From Deltaproteobacteria bacterium (GTDB lineage: Bacteria; Desulfobacterota; DSM-4660; Desulfatiglandales; B25-G16), in contig QMLW01000171.1 of the NCBI GenBank assembly GCA_003646935.1, positions 1 to 5,408 on the forward strand: a stretch of DNA of 5,408 bases. The letters are read 5' to 3'. Position numbers and translations under genes: made by a program. The notes beneath the pieces are model-generated. The model did not search any database. It saw only the letters and a list, made by a program, of their open reading frames with translations, and was not told where the DNA came from. Each line of letters begins with the position of its first letter. Within the stretch, counting starts at the first letter, position 1. Positions 1 to 5,378 of the stretch are shown piece by piece.

Positions 1-1014
1 ATCAAGATAACCCTGTTCATCTTCCTTGCCGAAAACCTTGAATGTGCCTTTGCCGTAAGCGGTCTTGTCGATGGGAGTGCCTGTAAAACCGATCAGGGTG
101 GCATTCGGGAGCGCGCCCAATAGGTAGTTGCCAAGATCCCCACACGTGGTTCGGTGCGCCTCATCTACCAGCACAAATACATTTTTACGCGTATTGATAT
201 CCTTGGGGATGCGGTCGAACTTGTGAATCATCGACACGATCAAGCCGCGAAAGTCAGAAGCCAGGAGTTCGCGCAATCTCCGTTTGCTAGTGGCATGTTC
301 GATCTTAATGTCATGGGAAGACATTTCCCCAAGGATGCGTTCAACCCATCCCGCGAGCTGGCCCTCTAACTCGTTCCGGTCGATCATGAGAATGACCGTG
401 GACTTGCCAAAAGTATCTCGATCTTGAAGGATTAGGCGGGCATCGGTGATCATGGTGAATGTCTTGCCTGAGCCTTGTGTATGCCAGATTAGTCCGGTTG
501 TCCTTGACGCATCGGCACAGCGCGCAAGTACCTTCTCGACGGCACGTGTTTGGTGCTGGCGCAGAATTGTCTTCTGAAGTTCATCTTCCTTATAGAAGAA
601 GATGATCCACTCTTTCAGCATCGTCAGGAACCGGTCCCGGTCGAAAAACCGTTTCACCTTCTTCTCGTAGTTCCCGGGTTCCTCGTCGCGCCAGTTGAAG
701 AGGTTCTTCCGCTCCAGGTTCCACGTGGCCCCGTAGTAAAAGTCGATAAGATGGGTAATGTCGAAGACCTGGGGAGCCGTGAGCATCTCGGGTGTTTCAT
801 GATGGTACTCGCGGATCTGGATCAAGCCCTCTTCAACGCCCTTCGCCTTTCTCGAGCTTTTTGTCTCGATAATGGCGACGGGCATGCCGTTGATCAGGAA
901 CATCACGTCCGCCCGGTTCGTCTCCTGGCCGTTCGTGTACTGCCACTCGTCGGTCACGTGGAAGACGTTGCGGTCCGCCAGAGAAGTCCGACCTGTCCGA
1001 CTTGTCAGATGCAC
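1..1014 (-). CDS. hsdR: Type I restriction enzyme R subunit (HsdR), N-terminally truncated and cut by the window edge
   Basis: HsdR is the motor and nuclease subunit of type I restriction enzymes: it translocates DNA using ATP and cleaves it. One frame is open from a GTG at 1014 to position 1, giving 338 residues (numbered from that GTG). A PD-(D/E)xK nuclease site is visible as D36, then E50-T-K52, the same 14 and 2 spacing as D151/E165/K167 of EcoR124I. Helicase motifs follow: Walker A (TQGSGKT, 179-185), DEAH (284-287) and FTGTP (310-314). Compared with EcoR124I about 115 N-terminal residues are missing, and the frame begins right at the hsdS stop. The strong ribosome-binding site upstream points to an ATG at 1018 in a different frame, which would need a shift within about 15 codons to enter this one. 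The gene continues beyond position 1, so its 3' state is unknown. Identity is certain; function is doubtful. Confidence 0.9.
   Translation of the reverse strand, partial: MHLTSRTGRTSLADRNVFHVTDEWQYTNGQETNRADVMFLINGMPVAIIETKSSRKAKGVEEGLIQIREYHHETPEMLTAPQVFDITHLIDFYYGATWNLERKNLFNWRDEEPGNYEKKVKRFFDRDRFLTMLKEWIIFFYKEDELQKTILRQHQTRAVEKVLARCADASRTTGLIWHTQGSGKTFTMITDARLILQDRDTFGKSTVILMIDRNELEGQLAGWVERILGEMSSHDIKIEHATSKRRLRELLASDFRGLIVSMIHKFDRIPKDINTRKNVFVLVDEAHRTTCGDLGNYLLGALPNATLIGFTGTPIDKTAYGKGTFKVFGKEDEQGYLD
985..1011. repeat. Imperfect 9-bp tandem repeat at the hsdR 5' end
   Basis: Three imperfect copies of a 9-bp unit built around GTCCGAC (plus strand) lie at 985-993, 994-1002 and 1003-1011. 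Read on the minus strand from the ATG at 1018 they encode a Ser-Asp-X run (S-D-K-S-D-R-S-D). The unit length keeps frame, so copy-number change alone would not cause a frameshift. The tract sits exactly where the normal HsdR N-terminus should be, and the HsdR frame resumes immediately after it, so it marks or caused the junction. Confidence 0.6.
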
Positions 1015-1031
1015 TCATCCCTCTACCTCCT
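1015..1031 (-). promoter_or_regulatory. Ribosome-binding site and hsdS/hsdR stop-start overlap
   Basis: A perfect AGGAGG (1031-1026 on the minus strand) lies 7 nt before an ATG at 1018-1016. That ATG overlaps the hsdS stop TGA (1017-1015) as ATGA, the usual arrangement for translational coupling. The start that it selects opens the Ser-Asp repeat frame, not the HsdR frame. A GTG at 1014-1012, 11 nt from the AGGAGG, is the first in-frame start for HsdR. Confidence 0.7.
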
Positions 1032-1631
1032 TCACATCAATATCCAAATCCCCAACCCTAATATCGCCGGTCATCAGCTTGTTCAGAGTTGTTTTAAAGA
1101 GGTCCTGTAAGGAGAATCTCTTGGATTCGTGAGCTTCCTGTTTCTCTACAACGCCGCCGCAATCTTCTTTTGTTCGGGGAGCGAGGGAAAGACAACAGGA
1201 ATTTCAAAGAAACTCTTCGGGTCCACTCTTTGTCTGCTCGGAGTCGAACCGGCGACAAGTCCTTTTGCTAAAGGCATGACTTGATCTGACCAGAAGAGAT
1301 AGTAGACAAAGTATGGATTGGCGAGATTTGGCCTTACCGGAACAGATATCCATTCAGTGGATGCAATTTTCCGAAGAGGACTTCGAGAATCAACCAACCA
1401 GACCTTCTCGACACGAGGGTTCAGCTTCCCGAAAAGCACAGTTACATGCTCAACAACTTGCTTTTGGCTCCTGATGTTTGTTCCTATCTCTTCCGTGGGT
1501 TTACCAGTTTCCCGATATGCGGGAATGCTGTGGTATTCGAATACTTCGTGTGGATATGCGGATGGGGTCAAATTCCCAGCACCCCTGCCAACGAGTTGGC
1601 CAATAGTCATGTCTTTCCAGCCGTTCTTCAT
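1015..1631 (-). pseudogene. hsdS: Type I RM specificity subunit (HsdS), half-length with a frameshift
   Basis: HsdS recognises the target DNA and holds the HsdM/HsdR complex together. The first frame (1631-1146, 161 residues) is one target-recognition domain. It ends in the hallmark conserved segment: G-S-T-P-S-R-Q-R-V-D at 128-137 and L-P-E-Q-K-K-I-A-A-A-L at 151-161. It then meets a stop. The next 44 residues continue in another frame (1149-1018) with the C-terminal coiled-coil tail (L-Q-D-L-F-K-T-T-L-N-K-L-M-T-G-D-I-R-V), ending at TGA 1017-1015. A small deletion of one or a few bases in the GCG-rich stretch near 1147-1160 explains the break. The total of about 205 residues is half a usual HsdS: one recognition domain, the second either lost or never present. 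The ATG at 1631 overlaps the preceding stop as ATGA and has a GGAAGAG-type site upstream. Confidence 0.85.
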
Positions 1632-1774
1632 CTCTTTTGCTCTTCCAATAGCTTCCTCGTCTTCTTCAATTCCTCTGCAATGAGCTTCTCATCCGGCAAA
1701 ACCGTTTTATACTCAGCGGCCAAGACTTCGTTCGGCAGTCCCTGAAGTGCATACTTGGCCAGGGACGCGTTGTG
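1628..1774 (-). pseudogene. C-terminal remnant of a DUF1016/YhcG-type PDDEXK nuclease
   Basis: The last 48 residues of a frame ending at TGA 1630-1628 read like the C-terminal tail of DUF1016 (YhcG-type) proteins: A-S-L-A-K-Y-A-L-Q-G-L, then V-L-A-A-E-Y-K-T-V-L-P-D-E-K, and a basic helical end (K-K-T-R-K-L-L-E). Such genes often sit inside type I RM operons, as here between hsdM and hsdS. The rest of the protein, including the nuclease core and about 250-300 residues, is absent. The frame does extend upstream to an ATG at 1882, but those residues overlap the zinc-ribbon gene and do not resemble the family. The stop overlaps the hsdS start (ATGA), preserving the old coupling. Family assignment rests on remembered pattern similarity only. 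Confidence 0.6.
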
Positions 1775-1839
1775 CCACCTTGTATGCTTCCAGGCGGAGT
1801 TGATGGATGTCATCCCGGATGTTGAACGGGTTCTGCCAG
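1775..1839 (-). other. Short unassigned segment between the zinc-ribbon gene and the DUF1016 remnant
   Basis: After the zinc-ribbon stop, a third frame reads W-Q-N-P-F-N-I-R-D-D-I-H-Q-L-R-L-E-A-Y-K before running into sequence that belongs to the DUF1016 frame. It has a protein-like composition but no start codon of its own: a TGA closes it upstream near 1858. It may be the tail of another lost gene, joined to the DUF1016 fragment by deletion. I do not recognise it. Confidence 0.3.
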
Positions 1840-2160
1840 TCACAAAAACTGCGCCTTCAACACGGTCCCGCATACCGGGCATCGGTATTCGTTTTCGTCC
1901 ATTTTCTCAAAGCGCAGGCCGCAATCAGTCATATCATTGCTCTCTTTGTGATAGGTCATCAGTGAGCCGTCGATTGCCACGTCCTCCACAAGGTCGCAGC
2001 CGGTACACTCCAATAGTCCACGGTCGTTCACGAAGATACCCAGTGACTTTGCCTGCTTCTGAATCCATATAATGTCTTCCGCGAGGGGTTTAATCTTCTG
2101 AGCTAGTTCAGAAAGACTGTTATCTCTATTCTTATGTTTTTTATGTGTTCCGTGATTCAT
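1840..2160 (-). CDS. Small zinc-ribbon protein of the type I RM operon
   Basis: This 106-residue protein appears complete. Its N-terminal 45 residues are charged and likely helical (basic H-K-K-H-K-N-R, then L-S-E-L-A-Q-K-I-K-P-L-A-E-D-I). Two CxxC pairs follow: C52-T-G-C55, and C94-P-V-C97 near the end. They are spaced as in a zinc ribbon, with a stretch of about 38 residues between them. No membrane segment or signal peptide is visible. It lies between the hsdM-side ORF and the DUF1016/hsdS remnants on the same strand, and similar small proteins occur in type I RM operons as far as I recall, but I know of no assigned function. Binding DNA or a subunit of the RM complex would be a guess. It is one of the few genes here with no visible break. 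The ATG at 2160 has only a weak purine-rich site (A-G-C-G-A-A-G-A) upstream. Confidence 0.7.
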   Translation of the reverse strand: MNHGTHKKHKNRDNSLSELAQKIKPLAEDIIWIQKQAKSLGIFVNDRGLLECTGCDLVEDVAIDGSLMTYHKESNDMTDCGLRFEKMDENEYRCPVCGTVLKAQFL

Positions 2161-2194
2161 TCTTCGCTACATTCCCTCGTTTACCCTCTATTTG

Positions 2195-2219
2195 AACTAT
2201 CCGGAATTTCCGGATAGTT
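2195..2219. repeat. Perfect 25-bp palindrome
   Basis: Arms of 12 nt (AACTATCCGGAA and its exact reverse complement TTCCGGATAGTT) flank a single central base at 2207. It overlaps the stop of the 48-residue ORF and lies about 35 bp upstream of the zinc-ribbon start on the minus strand. There is no U-tract, so it is not a standard terminator. It could be an operator, a dispersed palindromic repeat or an RNA hairpin separating two cistrons. Confidence 0.75.
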
Positions 2220-2343
2220 GCCGCGGAAGCTTGTTCCCCTTCCGCAACCCGACTCGCCGCTTTAACTTTCGCCATTGGAGCCGACGCCAGCGCTCTTCAT
2301 CACGGTTAAACTGATCAATGAGTTCCTGATTGCGTTGTAACAT
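2197..2343 (-). CDS. Small basic ORF following hsdM (48 residues)
   Basis: The ATG at 2343 lies 3 nt after the hsdM stop, which fits an operon. The protein begins M-L-Q-R-N-Q-E-L-I-D-Q-F-N-R-D-E-E-R-W-R, an amphipathic, charged helix, and continues with a strongly basic segment (R-K-L-K-R-R-V-G-L-R-K-G-N-K). The stop falls inside the 25-bp palindrome. It could be a genuine small accessory gene or the N-terminal stub of a longer protein whose remainder was lost, as with its neighbours. I do not recognise a family. The position and composition support translation; nothing supports a function. Confidence 0.45.
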   Translation of the reverse strand: MLQRNQELIDQFNRDEERWRRLQWRKLKRRVGLRKGNKLPRQLSGNSG

Positions 2344-2346
2344 GGC

Positions 2347-3312
2347 CTACTTGAACCCCATCTGCGCAAAGACCTTGGCCAAGTCAGCGTCGATTTTTTT
2401 CGCTTCTCCCTCTAACTCTCGGAGTTCTTCAAGAACCTTGGCAATGGGCCTATAATCCTCTTTTTCGCTCGTATCAACATAACGGGAGGGAGACATGTTA
2501 TAGTCGTTCTTAGCCGCCTCTTCGTTTGTTATAACCTTGACGAAACGCTCGATGTCCTGCCCCTTAATAAAGGTCTGGGCGATCTTGCGAATGCTTTCGT
2601 CCGGTATGTAGTTCTTGGGGCGACCCTTCTTGAATTCCTGGCTTGCGTTCACCAAGACAATCTTGCCCTGGCGCTGGGGAAGCTTGTGGCGATTCAGCAG
2701 AATGATGATACCGGCGGCGGTGGTATTGTAGAATAAGTTGTCAGGCAAGAGAATAACGCCCTCGACGAAATCATGATCGACAAACCATTTGCGGATAGAC
2801 AGAAGGATCAAAAGGCTGGTTCCACATGGGATTCGCGACGACGATATCAAACTTCTTGAGACTAGTATCCGTTTCCCGGAATTTAGGATTTGTCATCGAG
2901 TTGCCGCGCACGCTTTCGCCTTCCATGTCATGGATAACCATATTCATACGGGCGATTGCGTAACTCGATCCTGTCAGTTCCTGACCGTAGAGCTTGAGCG
3001 GCCTGCTGACCTTCAGATCACGTTCCATGAGGACCAACTCACACTTGATGAGCAGCCCGGCTGATCCACAGGCATAGTCATAGACCTCTTCCCCTTGAGC
3101 TGGTCGAACCATATAGGCAATGAGCCAGCCGACCTCAGTTACTGCTCGCGTCCGCTAACGACCGGCCATCGGGCTTCGGGCGGGAGATAGAAACGTACGA
3201 GCGTCTTGTCAGCCTCGATGATCGAAAGAGCGGTACCCCTATCACCGTAAGTTTCAGAGAGCCGCTCGACTTCGTCCTCGAATACATCCGAGAGGCGCTT
3301 AAGGGATGTAGG
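2347..3312 (-). pseudogene. hsdM: Type I RM DNA methyltransferase subunit (HsdM), three blocks with large deletions
   Basis: HsdM adds methyl groups to adenine using S-adenosylmethionine. Three conserved blocks remain, each in a different frame from the next. Block A (3312-3142) is N-terminal domain: [11 protein letters not shown] and later [12 protein letters not shown]. Block B (3139 to about 2801) starts T-E-V-G-W-L-I-A-Y and holds the SAM-binding motif D-Y-A-C-G-S-A-G and the catalytic motif A-N-P-M-W-N in its NPPF/Y position. Block C (about 2796-2347) starts I-R-K-W-F-V-D-H-D and runs to the natural C-terminus (L-L-P-D-N-L-F-Y-N-T-T-A-A-G; M-S-P-S-R-Y). From memory of intact relatives, about 40 residues are missing before A, roughly 90 between A and B, and about 60 between B and C. 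Block A begins only 23 bp after the radC stop, so the original start is gone. No active enzyme can come from this. Confidence 0.88.
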
Positions 3313-3335
3313 TTATAAGCCTTGACTCTATTCTC

Positions 3336-4070
3336 TTACAATTCCCTGACTGCGACTGCTTTATATTCCCCAATGAGGCCTTCATCTGCAAAGCTGAAGT
3401 AGCGGTTATCCCCGATGATGATATGATCAAAGAAGCTGATGCCCGTTGCCTGGGCTGCCATCATGAGGCTTTTGGTAAATCTCTTGTCAGAGTCACTCGG
3501 GGTTATGGAACCGGAGGGGTGATTGTGGGCCACGATGATCGAGGGGGCGTTGTAGCGGATCGCCATCTGAATGATATCGCGAATGTAGGGATTGGCCTGG
3601 TCAACCGTTCCATACTCAATGTCCATTACCTCTGATACAGCGTTCCGCTTATCGAGCAAAAGCAATAAAAACCGCTCCTTTTTCAAGTTCCCCATGAGGG
3701 GCATCAAGAATCCCACCACATCAGAGGATGATTTGACCGGCCCTTCCAGGGCCTTCTCCTCGCTCAGCATCCTCCTCCCGAGCTCTATAGCTGCTTTTAT
3801 CTGGGCAATCTTCGCATTCTTGAGGCCGGTGATCTTCTTGAACTCCGATATATCAACACCGCTCATTGAGCGAAGGGATTTGAACTTATGGAGCAGTTCC
3901 CTGCCAATATCGACGGCACTCTTTCCCGGCGCGCCAGTTCTTATCATAATTGCGAGCAGCTCAGCGTTGCTTAGAGCATGCTCACCATACTTGAGCAGCT
4001 TCTCCCGCGGCCGATCATCCACAGACCACTCCCGGATGGGCATGGGGTATTTGGATTTTTCGGGGGTCAT
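3336..4070 (-). CDS. radC: RadC family protein (JAMM/MPN domain, UPF0758)
   Basis: The 244-residue protein is complete and of normal family length. The N-terminal segment has the family signature W-S-V-D-D-R-P-R-E-K-L-L, then A-L-S-N-A-E-L-L-A-I. A helix-hairpin-helix-like stretch (I-T-G-L-K-N-A-K-I-A-Q-I-K-A-A) spans about 80-94. The JAMM metal site is seen as H182-N-H184-P-S-G with P-S-x-x-D195 following. I could not assign the JAMM glutamate confidently. RadC was once linked to DNA repair, but its biochemical role is unsettled; copies often sit on mobile or defence islands. The C-terminus extends about 11 residues past the usual end (after A-D-E-G-L-I). An alternative start at M10 matches many homologues' beginnings; neither start has a strong ribosome-binding site. 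It lies directly upstream of the broken hsd operon, same strand, with no terminator visible between. Confidence 0.92.
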   Translation of the reverse strand: MTPEKSKYPMPIREWSVDDRPREKLLKYGEHALSNAELLAIMIRTGAPGKSAVDIGRELLHKFKSLRSMSGVDISEFKKITGLKNAKIAQIKAAIELGRRMLSEEKALEGPVKSSSDVVGFLMPLMGNLKKERFLLLLLDKRNAVSEVMDIEYGTVDQANPYIRDIIQMAIRYNAPSIIVAHNHPSGSITPSDSDKRFTKSLMMAAQATGISFFDHIIIGDNRYFSFADEGLIGEYKAVAVREL

Positions 4071-4106
4071 TGGCTCACATCTTCATATGTCATTTAATAT
4101 CTTATC

Positions 4107-4120
4107 AGCACTTTTGTGCT
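4107..4120. other. Small hairpin in the radC leader
   Basis: A perfect 5-bp stem (AGCAC / GTGCT) with a four-base T loop on the plus strand lies 37 bp before the radC start and downstream of the possible radC promoter. It could be an operator half-site pair or an mRNA hairpin. It is short enough to be chance. Confidence 0.3.
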
Positions 4121-4136
4121 AGGGGACTAGGATAAA

Positions 4137-4142
4137 ATTATA
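4137..4142 (-). promoter_or_regulatory. Possible -10 element for radC
   Basis: TATAAT matches the sigma-70 -10 consensus exactly on the minus strand, about 67 bp upstream of the radC ATG. The region at -35 spacing (GACAAC, 17 nt away) is a poor match, and the surrounding sequence is A/T-rich, so the call rests on the -10 and on its position. Confidence 0.35.
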
Positions 4143-4268
4143 CGTCAATCTATTTCAATGTTGTCTTTTTTTAGGTTAGAGCACGGGATTTGCCCTTGGT
4201 CCTGCCTAAGCCGGGTTCTATTGTACATGCGAAGATCAATGGATGCATTAATGTAAGGCCAAAAGCAC
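4143..4268. other. Intergenic stretch with no gene seen
   Basis: Between the possible radC promoter and the terminator I see no tRNA or coding frame I would defend. A 25-residue minus-strand frame (4248-4171) has no recognisable features. If anything is transcribed toward the terminator on the plus strand it would be a short untranslated RNA. Confidence 0.4.
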
Positions 4269-4303
4269 AAAAACCCGCTTCTCAAACTGAGAGCGGGGTT
4301 TTT
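4269..4303. terminator. Bidirectional Rho-independent terminator
   Basis: A stem of about 15 bp runs A5-CCC-GC-(T)-TCTCA against TGAGA-GC-GGG-(G)-T5, with single-base bulges and a 3-nt loop (4285-4287). It starts with five A and ends with five T, so it works on either strand as an intrinsic terminator. No clear gene ends here on either strand. It insulates the radC side from the region to the right. Confidence 0.85.
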
Positions 4304-4420
4304 AACCTCATGCTACACATCTCTCCCATGTAATGATTATATGTTGCGGGAAAGAAATCATCTCTTTCGTACCAGAAGAGACATGAAAAAGCAAATTAAA
4401 TCTTTAAATGGTATATACGG
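4304..4420. other. A/T-rich intergenic stretch
   Basis: I see no supported gene. Two short, mutually exclusive hairpins are possible (TCTCTT 4361-4366 with AAGAGA 4376-4381; GAAAGA 4350-4355 with TCTTTC 4363-4368), both weak. A 13-residue frame opening at 4383 is not convincing. Confidence 0.4.
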
Positions 4421-4516
4421 ATGAGATATAGGTATTGTAGACTCGATAAAGCTAGAAGACTTGTAAGATTGAAAGCTGGGAAGCGAATGTGGCGATTTCA
4501 CCCTGATGATCTCTGA
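4421..4516 (+). pseudogene. Short basic ORF, possible tail of an excisionase-like DNA-binding protein
   Basis: A 31-residue frame from ATG 4421 to TGA 4514-4516 is very basic (R-L-D-K-A-R-R-L-V-R-L-K-A-G-K-R) and ends M-W-R-F-H-P-D-D-L. That end recalls the G-K-x-W-R-F-x-P-E-D-L motif closing the wing of excisionase/MerR-like helix-turn-helix domains. The recognition helix that should precede it is not legible, and no ribosome-binding site stands out. It ends at the base before the direct repeat flanking the inverted-repeat element. It may be a remnant of a mobile-element regulator or a chance frame. Confidence 0.25.
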
Positions 4517-4651
4517 GGTATCTATTTAGAGTTTTATCCATAGTCCCGCAGAGAAAAAGGCCAAAGCATGGGCCTTTCGCTTTAACCTTTTTTTGGATTT
4601 TAGATTGAGTTGTCGGCTGCGGGATTATGGATAAAACTCTAAATAGGTATC
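4517..4651. mobile_element. Long inverted-repeat element, MITE-like, with flanking 6-bp direct repeat
   Basis: Arms of 35 nt (4517-4551 and 4617-4651) are complementary at 32 positions around a 65-nt centre. The three exceptions (4518/4650, 4521/4647, 4543/4625) are all G-T pairs, so a plus-strand RNA would fold into an unbroken 35-bp stem. The outer six bases of each end are the direct repeat GGTATC (4517-4522, 4646-4651), which reads as a target-site duplication. The element proper would then be 4523-4645 (123 bp), with 29-bp terminal inverted repeats beginning TATTTAGAGTTTTATCC and one mismatch. No transposase frame fits inside, so it would be mobilised in trans. The alternative is a structured RNA or attenuator. 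I cannot assign an insertion-sequence family. Confidence 0.6.
4556..4577. terminator. Hairpin inside the inverted-repeat element, terminator-like
   Basis: AAAGGCC (4556-4562) pairs with GGCCTTT (4571-4577) across an 8-nt loop. On the minus strand the stem is followed at once by further T bases (to 4554), then CTC, which fits an intrinsic terminator. On the plus strand the T-run (4588-4594) comes about 10 bases late. A competing pairing, AAAAAGG (4554-4560) with CCTTTTT (4586-4592), would exclude this hairpin. Confidence 0.4.
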
Positions 4652-4827
4652 ACAAGAAAGGGACTTAAGTAAATACTCTCGAAAGCCCGACCAGCTTTTA
4701 TCATGCCTTGCAATGGAAAGATGGGATCATAAGAGCGGCGTCATTGATTAACGGATGGTTTTACCAATCTGGCAACATGCAAGGTGCCGCAACAAATGAC
4801 GTTCCTATCTTTTGAGGTATACCGCTT
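4652..4827. other. Intergenic stretch and leader of the URO-D gene
   Basis: No open frame worth calling and no convincing sigma-70 promoter are visible. A GAGGT ribosome-binding site (4814-4818) lies 9 nt before the ATG at 4828 and supports that start. A pair of inverted 7-mers (CCTTGCA 4706-4712, TGCAAGG 4778-4784) is too far apart to mean much. Confidence 0.5.
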
Positions 4828-5378
4828 ATGACCGATTCATGCATGGCGCGTTTTCAGGCTGCCCTCAGGGGTACACCGAATGATCGAGTTCCGATTATCC
4901 CCATGATCGGGGGATGGGCTGCGGCCAATTTCTCGGATGTTCCTCTTTCTAAACTTGCGCATGATCCAAAACGGATCGCCAATGCCCAGGTACGAGCCAT
5001 GGAAACCGTTGGTCACGATGCCTTCTTTGCCTATGCAGACCCCCTTTACATACCAGAGGCCTTCGGATGCACGGTTCGTTTCACCGAGACAGGCCTGCTT
5101 GTAGACGCATTGCCCCATACCATCACCTCCAGTGTATGGATCTTTCTAAATCAAGGGATCTGGTGCCCGAGGCTGTGCTGGGAGGGAACGTGGATCCTAT
5201 CGATTCACTGCTCATGGGCACGAGAGAACAGGTGGTGGAAAACACCCTGCATTGTATTCGCACCGGCGGTATAAGCCGTTTCATGCTCATGAGCGGGTGC
5301 GGAGTTCCTCCTGGCACATCGATAGAAAACCTGAGGGCCATGGTGAAGACGGCCATCGACTACGGGCTGGGTTCCTGA
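4828..5378 (+). pseudogene. MtaA/CmuA-type uroporphyrinogen decarboxylase family protein, central half deleted
   Basis: The family holds methylcobamide:coenzyme M methyltransferases and related corrinoid methyl-transfer proteins as well as URO-D itself. The first frame gives about 100 residues typical of the N-terminus: A-R-F-Q-A-A-L-R-G-T-P-N-D-R-V-P, then F-A-Y-A-D-P-L-Y-I-P-E-A-F-G-C. Near 5120-5135 the homology jumps to another frame: Q-C-M-D-L, then L-G-G-N-V-D-P (the family's late signature), S-G-C-G-V-P-P-G-T and N-L-R-A-M-V, ending at TGA 5376-5378. About 183 residues remain of a usual 330-350. The missing part should contain the His-x-Cys zinc ligands; the distal Cys (in S-G-C-G-V) survives. 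The start has a GAGGT site 9 nt upstream. It faces away from the hsd genes and is probably unrelated to them. The exact subfamily (methanol, methylamine, O-demethylase or other) cannot be told. Confidence 0.85.

Noticed and set aside
985..1011. CRISPR-like repeats
   Set aside because: The units are 9 bp and contiguous, with no spacers. No CRISPR array or cas gene is present.
985..1018. Programmed frameshift into HsdR
   Set aside because: There is no slippery heptamer or downstream structure, and the N-terminus that should precede the junction is missing, which points to deletion.
550..1110. Long plus-strand open frame (186 codons) opposite hsdR
   Set aside because: It is antisense to well-conserved HsdR codons and has no family resemblance or ribosome-binding site, so it is a shadow frame.
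3592..4122. Plus-strand open frame of 176 codons opposite radC
   Set aside because: It runs antisense to a complete and well-conserved radC. Its serine/leucine-rich composition is what the reverse of helical coding sequence gives.
4201..4230. Possible tRNA T-arm (GGGTTCTATTG)
   Set aside because: The T-loop consensus fails and no acceptor, D or anticodon arm can be built around it.
4171..4248. 25-codon minus-strand frame upstream of radC
   Set aside because: It is short, has no ribosome-binding site, and shows no feature I can tie to a family.
4500..4516. TGATGA followed by CTGA, resembling C/D box guide RNA signals
   Set aside because: The C box match is imperfect, the spacing is far too short, and the gene content is bacterial.
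4706..4784. Inverted 7-mers CCTTGCA / TGCAAGG
   Set aside because: They are separated by 65 nt with no supporting pairing between them, which is expected by chance.
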